Below, piece by piece: positions 1 through 9,772 of a stretch of 64,000 nt of DNA. Both the position numbers and the translations under genes were made by a program. The number at the start of each line of letters is the position of its first letter. The stretch's first letter is position 1. The notes beneath the pieces are model-generated. The model did no database searches, was not told the origin of the DNA, and was given only the letters and a program-made list of their open reading frames with translations. The stretch is from Margaritifera margaritifera (lineage: Eukaryota; Mollusca; Bivalvia; Unionida; Margaritiferidae): assembly GCA_029931535.1 (NCBI GenBank), contig JAQPZY010001670.1, forward strand, positions 7,874,501-7,938,500, read 5' to 3'.

Positions 1-255
1 AATGAACAACAAGCAGTTTTTGAAAAGAAGTTGTTTTTATCTATTTTTTAATGTTAGTAATGATGACCATATTCGATGGCAGACTGGCAGTTTTTGAGAA
101 CAAGCCATTTTTAGACTTTTCTATTTTTAGTAATGATGGCCATATATGACAGCAGATTGGTACTATCTGAACAAACCTGAAAGAACTTTATGCCAGAATG
201 CTTTCTGTCAAATTTGGTCAAAGTCTGTTCAGTAATGTTTTAGAAGTTGTGAATA

Positions 256-530
256 GCAACTGTGAACTGACAACACACAACTAATGAAGGGCCATACTAT
301 ATATCATTTAGCATTATGGACAAGCAACTGTGAACTGACAAGACACAACTAATGAAGGGCCATACTATATATCATTTAGCATTATGGCCAAGCAACTGTG
401 AACTGACAAGACACAACTAATGAAGGGCCATACTATATATCATTTAGCATTATGGCCAAGCAACTGTGAACTGACAACACACAACTAATGAAGGGCCATA
501 CTATATATCATTTAGCATTATGGACAAGCA
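256..530. repeat. 68-bp minisatellite, four copies
   Basis: Four nearly identical 68-bp units start at 256, 324, 392 and 460. Each begins GCAACTGTGAACTGACAA and ends in a CATTATGG(A/C)CAA segment. Differences between units are single bases. No coding frame runs through the array. Confidence 0.95.
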
Positions 531-940
531 GGCCCTAAAAGAATCAAATAAAATATGGGATCTTTTCTTAGAATTGTGTTATATTTATTTTACACAAAAA
601 CAGCTTATTTTGATTTCTTTTTATCTTTTCTTGCACAATAAAAACTTATGCTAATAAATAAAGTTATCAAACAAGATTTCTAAAAGTACATGTAGACAGA
701 TATGTACATGTAGATAAGTAAAAAAGGAAGGGTTTGAACTGATAATTGGAGAATATAATGCAGACAGTTGGAAGAGTATAGACATTTCACAGGATCATAC
801 TGGCTATTTTTCTTTGCAACAGAGTCATTTGATTTGCTTGTGAAACCTTCATAAAATTTCCTCTTTTGCAAAGATACACCAACAGACTCATCTCTTCGAC
901 TATATCAACAATAATGAAAGTCCGACTTAGAAATGAGAGA

Positions 941-1012
941 GGTTTTGTAATCATTTATTGATGTACTCACCAGAACGATTTGAGATCACTTATTTTTATC
1001 CATTTAATTATT
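941..1012 (-). repeat. dispersed repeat module, copy A
   Basis: On the minus strand this reads ATGGATAAAAATAAGTG, then TCTCAAATC, then ATCAATAAATGATTACAAAACC. It matches 5131-5203 on the plus strand over about 70 bp, and the core is seen again at 30361-30400. It is probably a fragment of an old SINE or MITE. No tRNA-like promoter was recognised. The rest of 531-2115 shows nothing else I can support. Confidence 0.6.
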
Positions 1013-2115
1013 TGCTCAACAGTAAGTATGTATCAGTCTCCTTTAGTTACTACATAAACAATATATGACAGATGTTGCAGTACACTGATCATGCTTTTAG
1101 AGAAATCTATGTAGCTAATCATTAGAGACAGGTGCCTTTTATTTCTGAACACACATGTAACAGAAGTCTTGATATTTACTGTATTTTGGTGTGTATAACA
1201 TGTATTTCTGAAGCTAATTTTCTTATTTTCAAGAAGGAGAGTACATTTTACAGAAGAACAAAACATATCTTTTTTGAGGTCGATCTGACAAGATGATCAT
1301 GGCATTAAAGCTGCCTACACATCACATTCACTCCATGTAAAATTTTAAATCTGTTGCATAGTAACTAAATTGTTTACTAGCCATATTAAAGACATAAATA
1401 ATGCTTATAAACTTTGATTGTCTTGTTATTTCATTTCTTATGTTAATAAACTCATTTAATTTCACATCACTATGTAGCTTTCTGTTCAGCAATTGAACTC
1501 AAAATACATGTATATACAACTGATAACTTGTTCTATTCTGTCGCATTTATGTTTAAGCTGTGCAAAGTAACACATTACAGCGGAACAAATATGATTATCA
1601 TACCTGTAACTGTTCAATATTTGATAACGGTTAATCTAATAATTTTTCTATTAATTTCTTTATTTGTGGTCGAACAGAAATATATTATTTAGAATTCAAG
1701 TTGTGTAAATCTTCTCATCAGAGGCACATTTAGGAGACATCTTTTTCATGACTAAACTTTGTCTGTTATGGTAACACTGACATATATTGAGAAACAAAAT
1801 AATAAGTTAATGCATGAAATTGGCAAATACTTTTTTCTTTGGAAAATAAACTTGGCTCCAAGTTCCATAAAATCAGAAAGATATACTTTCAATATTGCCA
1901 TTCTTCTTCATACTTTCTTTTATGATATCTTTAAAAAATTATTGGTCATGATCGGGTGCCACGTACTGATAGGAAAGACCAGAGAAACAGTCAAGCACTG
2001 GTTTATAGTAAGCAATTAAAATGTTATGCAACAAATGATGATCAGTGCACTATCCAAAATGACTAACTATTGTTGCACAAAGAAAACAGCAAAATTATCA
2101 AGATTTTAAAATGTA

Positions 2116-2329
2116 TTACCGTATATAAGCTGATAACAAAAGCAAACTGCATAGTCCCAGATCTCCCCTCGCATAATGCGTAGGCCGATCTGCATCTATG
2201 CAGCTTGTAAGGACTAATCAGTAGAACAAACAACATCAACTCTGATCTGCCGACGCATTATGCGACAGCAGATAAGGGTCTATGTTGTTTGCATTTGGAC
2301 CCACATTATATGCGAGTATATACGGTATA
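2116..2329. mobile_element. small palindromic MITE-like element
   Basis: The ends are short inverted repeats: TTACCGTATATA at 2116 and its complement TATACGGTA ending near 2329. Inside are further facing palindromes, CGCATAATGCG near 2170 and CGCATTATGCG near 2261. The length (about 214 bp), lack of an ORF and terminal inverted repeats fit a non-autonomous DNA transposon. No target duplication was established and the superfamily is unknown. The stretch 2330-3340 holds nothing recognisable. Confidence 0.5.
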
Positions 2330-3339
2330 TCACATGTGTGTTATGTGGTAGAACTGAGCATTTTTTAAAACTGCATTCTGGGTCAAAAATTGGGATGCAC
2401 ATTATACAGTATGCCTTAAACAATTATCACTAGTCACCTTGAAATGGACAACAAGCATTAAAACAATCTTTGACAAGCCAAGTTTTCATTTGACCAGAAA
2501 AGTCAATCAGGCAGTTTAAATAGCCAGATTAATGATAATGGTGAAGTCTACTAACCACTTCCTGTGGCTAGGTTAGGACTGTTATCATGTTAAAATAAAT
2601 ATTCCTAATTTGTCAAAACTTGCTTCAAATAGTAAACACTCACATTTTATTATTACATCTGCACAGGAAAAAGTGAGCTTGACCTTGACATTGACAAGAC
2701 TGAAGTGAAAAACTTTGACAGTGTATCATGAAATAAAGGAACAATAGATGAATGAAATTGCAGGCATGTAACAGAAGCATGCAGTACATATAAATGCTAA
2801 ATAAAGGTGCTGATATATGTACTGTGGTGAGTTGCAGAAAACAAAATTTCTTCTATATTTCCCCAAATATTTTGGACTTGCTATGGGCATGCATCTTGCA
2901 AACCTGAGCTAGCCTGAGTTGAATTCAGGCTTGTCCCATGCAAGTGGATTCGTCCATCCCTGTAGGTTCTTGAGAATATGTTAATGTTTACTGTTGACTG
3001 CAAATGATCTCATCCAATACATTTTCTGATTAAAAAAACATGGATCAATTCATTAATCTCTTCGTAGATTTTTGCCTTGAAACTAATTTAACAATTCAGA
3101 ATTAGGTTTACATTTGAATGGATGGCAGTAAAATTGTTATTCCAGTCATATTTGAGGTCACCAAAAGCCACTAAATAAGCACATAAGTTGATTTTAAAGC
3201 ATGTGTCTACTGTTTCACTCCAATAAATATAAGTTTTACAACTAAAAGCTATGCAAGATTAACTATTTTGGGAAGAATATCGATGGATTTAAGTTGTAAA
3301 AAAAAGAGAGGTATAGATAAGTGCCGATTTGCATCCTTG

Positions 3340-4830
3340 CACTCCTGCTGTATAGTTCCTTGAGTCCAAATTGACTGGAAAAGTTCAGTCAGTTTCTGTG
3401 TCACGTGCAATCCTCCAGCTTTGTAAACTTCTGCTGGTACATCTGCTCCAGGTGCTTTGCCATTTACAGCAGGTCAATTGCTTTCTCAGTTTCAGTCAGT
3501 GTTGGAGGATCAGCAAGAGATATATTGATTTCCATTTGGGGCAGTCAATCAATTGCCTACTCACTGGCTGATGATTGTTGATTGAGGATGTTGTTTAAGT
3601 GTTCTGCCCATCTTTGTAGTATCTTTTCTTTGTCAGTGAGCAGTGTGGAGCTACCAGTGTTCAGTATTTGAGATCTTCCTGATGATTGTGGCCCATAGAT
3701 TGTCTTCAAAGCATCATTAGAAGCTCTTCATGTCATTCCTGTCTGCATTGGACTGAATCTCATCTGCCTTGTTGCTCATCCTTGTGTTTGCATTGGACAG
3801 CCCTCTTGATGTTGATCAAGTGCGGTCTTCTAAACAGGCCTTTTGGAGCTGATGTTTCTCGTTCAGTAGTCTCCATAAGCCAGCATAACTCTCATCAAAC
3901 CAATCTTTATGTTTATGTGTGGTGGGACCGAGGGTTTTGGATGCAGCCAAGTACACAGAGTATCTGAATGATACCCAGTTTTCCTCTATGTTTTCAGAGT
4001 TTGCATCAATTGTTTCTAGTTGGCTGCACAGTTCTTAAACAAATACTTGTTGCACGTTCTCTTGTTTCAATTTGGAGACATTGAGTTTTATGGGCACTTT
4101 TTTGCCTTGTGGTCATCTGCTAGGTGGAATCCAGATATTGAGCTCGGACATTATGCCTGTCTCTTCGCCTGACAATGATGTACTGAATGAGATGCCAGTG
4201 CTTGAAGCATGGGTGCATCCAAGACATCTTGTCGTGGTTTGACAAGTGTTGGTGATTACATCATGCTCAGCTCATTTCCTCAGTAGGCGGAGTCCATTGT
4301 TGTTGCATTTGCCAAAGCCATTTTTGACAATGACACCTGGACATGTCTGGTGATCTTTGCCAACTCTAGCAATGAAGACACCAAGGATGAAGAGCTTGTC
4401 TGCCTTCAGTACTTCTGCAGTAAGAGACTCCATTGCAATTTGTCCTTGATTTCATCTGAGTTGGTCATAATGGGTGCATTGGCGCTGATGATAGTTGCAT
4501 GTCTTTTTCCATACAGTGGAAGGGTCATTTGCATTAGTCTGTCATTCATGCCCTACGGGAGATTTGTAAGCTTGCTGCCAAGCTGTAATTGTATGGCATA
4601 TCCAACACCAGCATCAAATTGCTCTTCTTTACTTTGACCACTCCAGAAGAAGGTTTAGCCGGCTCCTACTTCGGTGAGTTGTCTTTCCTTAACTAGTCAA
4701 GTTTCCCTCTCGGCCACTATCTGGATGATGAATCTGGCCAGTTCTTTGGGTTGTTCCACTTAGTGTACTTTACCTATGTAAATTAGCCGAATGGGCTCTC
4801 CCTCAGCAGTGCTCAAAGGATTTGACACAA
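3340..4830 (-). pseudogene. decayed non-LTR retrotransposon, endonuclease to pre-RT region
   Basis: Translating the minus strand in pieces gives the apurinic-type endonuclease of a LINE. An FFWSGQSKEE segment is followed by [19 protein letters not shown], then [16 protein letters not shown], between about 4680 and 4430. Around 3360-3720 comes the linker before the reverse transcriptase (SSTLLTDKEKILQRWAEHLN, then PPTLTETEKAIDLL). The same blocks in the same order occur in the plus-strand copy at 55.9-58.8 kb, so both belong to one family. Stops and frameshifts are frequent, and the RT core and 3' end are missing. The plus-strand reading frames here are antisense shadows. Confidence 0.8.
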
Positions 4831-5130
4831 CACATCACCCTAACTATTGTGAGCAAATTCAGTAAATCTCTGAAAGGTGTCTGTTTATCTCTGACCGCCT
4901 CACCTTATAATTGTCTCTAAAACAACTGTATAAACTGCCCCGAGGATAGTTTTAAAATACGGGCATAGAAATGTGCATTTTTTTCTCTTGTTTTTGTGGG
5001 AAATTTGTTTCTCGCCGAGATTGCTGAAAATCGTGTTTTTCGAAAAACAACCATGTCGAGGGGTTTGGGAGTCCAAAATCGTGTTTTTCACGTAACACAT
5101 CAGGTTATGGCACGTATGCTGTTTGGCTAA

Positions 5131-5203
5131 ACATAATTACATGGATAAAAATAAGTGTTCTCAAATCATTCACGTGTGTAAATAAATAAATCATTACAAA
5201 ACC
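5131..5203 (+). repeat. dispersed repeat module, copy B
   Basis: This is the plus-strand counterpart of 941-1012: ATGGATAAAAATAAGTGTTC, then AAATAAATCATTACAAAACC. It is followed by a short TCTA microsatellite. The flanks 4840-5130 and 5204-5500 contain no gene I can support. Confidence 0.6.
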
Positions 5204-5501
5204 AGTCTATCTATCTATCTATGTTCTTCTAAATATCCATGCATTCTATTCAACATGAACCATTAGATACATATTTTTTCTAGCAATAATTACTGGTACA
5301 AGCTTTTAATGCACAAAAGAAGATAAAATAAAATCCATTCTGCATTATATTTTACCTTATTTTTAAAATTTTGTTGTGATATTATGTTCTCATATTTTGG
5401 GTCATGCTCAAATCTCCTAAGGGCAAGTTCAATTTTCCAGTTAACTTTTTATCAAATTTGTCCAGCCCTGACCAGACACTTTGTTATCTTAAAGCTCTCA
5501 C

Positions 5502-5612
5502 CAGCTTCTTGAGGTTGGCGATCTCTCGTGGAATGGCATCAAGGTTAGTTCTACTCAGCTTCAGCCATCGCAGCCCTGTCATGTCAGCAAGCTGTGGTGG
5601 TAATTTCTCTCC
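5502..5612 (-). CDS. FLII: flightless-1 homolog, exon 2 (first leucine-rich repeat)
   Basis: On the minus strand a 111-bp open segment lies between a splice acceptor (pyrimidine-rich CTTCTCTTCAG at 5613) and a donor (GTGAGA from 5501). It encodes 37 residues starting GEKLPPQLADMTG, then LRWLKLSRTNLDAIP, a leucine-rich repeat. The LRWLKL.RT block is characteristic of the first LRR of flightless-1, an actin-binding protein with N-terminal LRRs and C-terminal gelsolin repeats. Both ends are at codon boundaries, and it continues the exon at 16397-16459 in phase. Later exons (remaining LRRs, gelsolin repeats) are not seen in 1-5500 and presumably lie outside the window. The plus-strand 70-residue frame here is antisense. 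Confidence 0.88.
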
Positions 5613-5795
5613 CTGAAGAGAAGGATGCACAATGAGGAAAATTCTCTAAAATTTGTCTTTTCTGAAGTTAAATGAAGGAATCTAAACCAAAAAAAGTTTG
5701 CTTCCATTTGATGTGGAATTTTGAGATTTTTAACTGGTTACAGTGTCAATTGTTAAATGATTAGATTATGACATTATTACATACTGTTGTGCATG

Positions 5796-6022
5796 GCACA
5801 AGTACACTGCAGTGAACATAGGTGTTTAGCAGACACAAGTACACTGCAGTGAACATAGGTGTTTAGCAGACACAAGTACAGTGCAGTGAACATAGGTGTT
5901 TAGCAGGCACAAGTATACCACAGTGAACATAGTGTTTACCAGGAAGTGCACATAACCCATGAACTGCATGGTGTTTAGCAGGCACAAGTATACTGTAATG
6001 AACATAGGTGTTTACCAGGAAG
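5796..6022. repeat. 37-bp tandem repeat with degraded tail
   Basis: The unit CACAAGTACACTGCAGTGAA / CATAGGTGTTTAGCAGA repeats almost exactly three times from 5796. It then becomes interrupted by CATGAACTGCATG segments up to about 6050. The same modules (CACTGCAGTGAACA, GATGTTTACCAGCAAG, CCATGAACTGCATG) reappear at 16130-16215, near the other end of the same intron. Confidence 0.85.
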
Positions 6023-6334
6023 TGCCTGTGCACATAACACATGAACTGCATGGATCAGTCAACCCAGTGCAGCCACCATATAAAAGCTCAAAGTTGCACA
6101 GATATCCTCGGATTTACAAGCGAAAAATTTGTTCACAACCTTGGTTACCCCATGCAGATGATGATATTCAAAGGTAAAGATGTTTAACTTTGTCAAATTT
6201 TTCAGTCACCATACATCTGATCTATTTTGTACACATTAGCGTATTGACAAATCAATGCACCTCTATTTTATGTGAGGATTTGTCGCATTCATCCAGAAAT
6301 ATTTCAGCTATCCCATACATCTTGAGTTGCTTCA

Positions 6335-6453
6335 GCATGTACACATAGATCAAGTTTATGTGTTTTTTTAATGTCTATGTGGGTTTTTTTATGTGTCACA
6401 TAGTGTCTAAACATAGAGCATGTGCTTGTTATATGTCACCTAGCATGTACACA
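6335..6453. repeat. 44-bp AT-rich tandem array, left part
   Basis: Degenerate units of GCATGTACACATA / TCATGTTTATGTG / TTTTTATGTGTCACATA type. The array stops abruptly at about 6453 and resumes at 13084, so the intervening 6.6 kb is an insertion into the array. Confidence 0.75.
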
Positions 6454-6783
6454 TAAAATATAGTTTTTTTGGGGGGGGGGGTAAAACTAATTTTAATTAT
6501 GCAATACTTACCTGTTGCTATTGTTAGCTATCCCATTTTCGTGCAGAAAATCACCGTCCATTCGATGTGAATACATCCTCCCACAGAGTGGAAAATGGCA
6601 TTAGTATGACCTTTGCACTCCAGTCTGTGCCTTGTTTAGGTTTGCCTAAATTCGTCATCTTTTTCATAGACGATGATTATGCAAGACATCAGAGCAGGGT
6701 GGGAGGAGTGCATTCGACAATAGCGACAGGTAAGTATTGCATAATTAAAATTAGTTTTATCCCCCCCCCCAAACTATATTTTA
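6446..6783. repeat. hairpin-forming inverted repeat at DIRS left end
   Basis: The left arm (about 6446-6526) reads AAAATATAGTTT, a G-run, then TAAAACTAATTTTAATTATG and CAATACTTACCTGTTGCTATTGT. The right arm (about 6717-6783) is its reverse complement with a C-run. The loop (6527-6716) carries the sequence shared with the right terminal repeat at 12905-13040. It may be a palindromic duplication of the element terminus or a separate MITE. Confidence 0.7.
6528..6680. repeat. DIRS terminal repeat sequence, left copy
   Basis: From CTATCCCATTTTCGTGC through AATCACCGTCC, CGATGTGAATACATCCTCCC and CTTTGCACTCCAGTCTG to TAAATTCGTCATCTTTTTC this is about 90% identical to the reverse complement of 12905-13040. 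A second outer piece, TTTTAATAGCAGCAATTACT to TTGTTAGCT (6779-6823), is inverted relative to 13040-13083. Confidence 0.85.
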
Positions 6784-7014
6784 ATAGCAGCAATTACTTA
6801 TCCTGTCGCTATTGTTAGCTGAATTTGTCAGTTAGGTGGGTAGGCTGATGCTCTAGTTAAACTGATCAAAAACAGAGAAAATGTAATGTACTCACCGTAG
6901 AGGGAGAGGTCCTTCTTATAGAAGGTTGGTGTTTCTCTGAGCCACATGTTGTGCTGCAGCGATGGGCCCCAGACAAAAAAATGCCTGTGCTCTGTTGTGC
7001 TAATGAGACGAGAT

Positions 7015-7803
7015 AAAAGGAGGAGAAGGTAGTATGGGAACGCCAGAAGGCTACCTTCGTGACATCCTCTAAGGGGGAGTGATTAATGTAGGCCCATGAG
7101 GCAGCAACGGCTCAAACCTCATGGGCTTTTAGTTTCATAAAGAAAAGGTCTCGATCAGTAAGGGACTGATACGCTCTTTTGATTGTAGTGACAATTCATG
7201 GGAGATAGTGGCAGCTGAAATATCTACGGAGCCCTTAAGAGGAAGGAAGAGACGTTTCCTACCTTTCCTTTTCCTTTGGAGGCATTAAGATAGAAACGTA
7301 GGGCCCTCACGGGGCATAAGAGTCTATCTGGATCATCCCCTGCACAGATTTGACTTAGACTGGGGATCTCTATAGGTAGTGGAGCTACCGAAGGTAATTG
7401 ATTTTTAGCGAGAAATCCTGGTTGGCAGAGGAGGGAGATGGAATCATAATTCCCATTAAACCGGAGACAGCCAGTGTCAATAGACAAGGCATGAATCTCA
7501 CTTCGTCGTCTCACAGACATGACAGCGAGTCGGAACAGTCTTGAGTGTGAGGTCCTGAAGGGAGGCTTCGCTCAATGGTTCATAGGGAGTTTTGGTTAAA
7601 GACCACAAAATACAAGAAAGATTCCATCTGGGCGTAAAAGAGCGGGAGACGGGTCTCTGGAGCTCAAAGTACTTAATAAGATCGGCAAGGTACGAATCTG
7701 AACCGATTGCCGTGCCCGGAGAGAATTTTAGTGTGTTGGAGATGGCAGCTCGATAGCCCTTGATAGTGGATACTAAACATCTTTTGGTCTCAAAAAGGAA
7801 CAA
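7015..7803 (-). pseudogene. DIRS tyrosine recombinase, broken
   Basis: The N-terminal part (7803-7498) reads CLVSTIKGYRAAISNTLK, the core-binding helices. After a frameshift at about 7510 the catalytic domain continues with RRRSEIHALS and, later, LLCPVRALRFYL. The H-x-x-R box appears near 7125-7112 as KAHEV followed by a TGA stop (7112-7114) where the catalytic arginine of the family is expected. It is followed by AVAASWAYIN and VAFWRSHTTFSSFYL, which includes the candidate nucleophile tyrosine. This enzyme would circularise and integrate the cDNA. The frameshift and the stop at the arginine codon (CGA to TGA is one transition) show it is inactive. Confidence 0.85.
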
Positions 7804-7823
7804 AAGGAAATCAGCAATGGAAG

Positions 7824-8990
7824 TTACAGAGGGGCAGATAAGATCAATGTGTTTCCTACTGCACCAATCACAGAAGATTCTCCACCTGGCATTATAGACC
7901 TTGGATGTAGAAGCTCTCCTGGCCTGAATGATGCAACTGGCAACTCAGCCAGAAAACTTGTTCTGGCGGAGAGATCGCTTGAGATGAGCCAAGCGTGAAG
8001 GTGGAGAATATGTAGGCTGTTGTGGAGAAGGGATCCCCTGTGTTGAGACAGGAGATACCTCCGGTAAGGTAGAGACCTGGGTCGATCGATCAACAGGTCT
8101 AGCAGATCGTTGAACCATGATTGCTGGGGCCACAGTGGAGCGATGAGGATGATCTGTGCAGTGGAAGTTCTGACTTTTTGCAGAACTTGAGGTAGCAGTC
8201 GGAACTGTGGGAAGTCATATGCGAATAGCCGATCCCACCGGAAGCTGAATGCGTCCACTGCCCATGCTCTCTGATCCGGGATGGGCGATAGGTAAAAGGG
8301 AAGTCTGTTGTTGAGCCTGGTCGCAAACAGGTCCAATAAGGGTCTTTCCCAGAGTGTGAACAGGGATCCTGTTACAAAGTGGTGAAGAGACCATTCCGTG
8401 AGAATGGCTCGACCTGTCCTGGAGAGGATGTTCGCTAATACATTCTTCTTGCCCGGAATGTGGCAAACTCGGATTGTGATGTCCTCTGAGGCTGTCCACA
8501 GGAGGAGGTTTCAGACCTCCATGCAAATAGAAGGGGCATGTGTGCCTCCGTGACGTCGTAGATACGCTACAATGGACGTGTTGTCTGATGAGACCATGAT
8601 GCAGTGACCCCTTATTCTGTCGATGTATCTTTGCAATGCTAGGAATACTGCTTTCATTTCTAGGCTGTTGATGTGGAGGGATGATTCGGCTTGAGTCCAA
8701 AGACCCCGGAGAATTATGCCCTCCGGTTCTAAATGAGCACCCTAACCGGAATCTGACGCGTCGGCGAACAGATAAGACTGGGGGTCGGATGCATGCATTG
8801 GGACCCCAGCCAGGAATCTGTCCTGATTCAGCCACCACAGCAAGTGGTGGTGAAGGTCCCATCCTAGTGGGATCGGGGTTGATAGAAAATTTTTGTGTGG
8901 TTTCCACCTTGTGAAAAGGAGGAACTGTAGAGGGTGCATAAGGAGACGTCCTAAAGGAACCAAGTCGGCAGCGGTGTTCAAGGTTCCCAA
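7824..8990 (-). pseudogene. DIRS RNase H and connecting region
   Basis: One frame runs through this stretch with two internal stops. It opens with DLVPLGRLLMHPLQFLL and WWLNQDRFL, then SYLFADASDSG-stop-GAHLEP, in which the RNase H D-A-S block is followed by TAG where tryptophan is usual. Next come INSLEMKAVFLALQRYIDRI, SSDNTSIVAYLRRHGG, VCHIPGKKNVLANILSR and LDLFATRLNNRLPFYLSPIP, a stretch typical of DIRS between RNase H and recombinase. The longer open frame at 8215-9069 on the same strand is out of frame with these motifs. Confidence 0.83.
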
Positions 8991-9089
8991 TAGGGATAGA
9001 TAATGGTGAGCAGATAATGATGTTTTTGCTCATAGCGCCTCTAGAAGAGCCAGGATTCGATCTACCCAATCCAGTGGAACCCGGACCAA

Positions 9090-9772
9090 GTTCTGGTTTG
9101 TGAATAAGTTCATCTCCACATAAACAATGTCCTGTGATGGAATGAGTTCCGACTTCTCAACCGAGTTACAGTGGACCAAGAACGGAACAGAACCTGATGA
9201 AGGGACTGAACCTGGATATTGTAGATCAGCCAGTCGTAGAAATACTGGAGAATCGGTGTTCCCAGTAATCGAAGGTAGGCCGCAATCACTCACATAATTC
9301 CGGTGAAGACTCTGGGTGCAGAAGAGATTCCGAACGGCAGGACCTGGAATTGAAAAACTTCCTGGTCTAAGCAAAATCGGAGATATTTGAAGTGTGGAGG
9401 AAAAATCGGGATGTGCAAGTAGGCATCCTGAAGGTCGATGGAGACTGCCCAATCGAACGGACGAAGTGTGTTCCAAATCGATGAGGTTGTCTCCATCTTG
9501 AAAGGTTCATTAAGAAGAAACTGGTTGAGTGGGGAGAGATCGATTATGATCCGAAATTTCCCACTTTTCTTGGTGACCAGGAAGATTCAGGAGTAGAAGG
9601 CAGAAGACTGATCATTCAGGACCCTCTCGACTGCCCCTTTCTGCAAAAGGATGTGCACATCTTCCCTCAATTTCCCCAGATTGGACTGGGGAAATAGAAT
9701 GGGAGTCCTTGATAGCGGGGGTTGTTCTCGAAACTGGAGTTGATAACCCTCGTTCACAATGGAAAGGACCAT
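9090..9772 (-). pseudogene. DIRS reverse transcriptase, catalytic Asp lost
   Basis: Frame pieces at 9772-9587 (LREDVHILLQKGAVERV) and 9496-9290 (WAVSIDLQDAYLHIPIF, then FQFQVLPFGISSAPRVFT) cover the first RT motifs. A TGA at 9292-9290 follows VFTGIM. In the same frame VIAAYLRLLGTPILQYFYDW follows. YFYD sits where the Y-x-D-D catalytic box belongs, with the first aspartate replaced by tyrosine (TAC at 9238-9236). A later segment, SQDIVYVEMNLFTNQ, is in another frame. Confidence 0.83.

Noticed and set aside
5404..5616. 70-residue plus-strand ORF
   Set aside because: It overlaps the flightless-1 LRR exon on the opposite strand, which has splice sites and homology.
7945..8326. Minus-strand frames of 62 and 75 residues inside the DIRS element
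   Set aside because: They overlap the supported RNase H/linker frame and show none of its motifs.
8215..9069. 284-residue open frame on the minus strand, the longest in the DIRS element
   Set aside because: It is out of frame with the RNase H motifs (FADASDSG, LFATRLNNRLP), which lie in the neighbouring frame.
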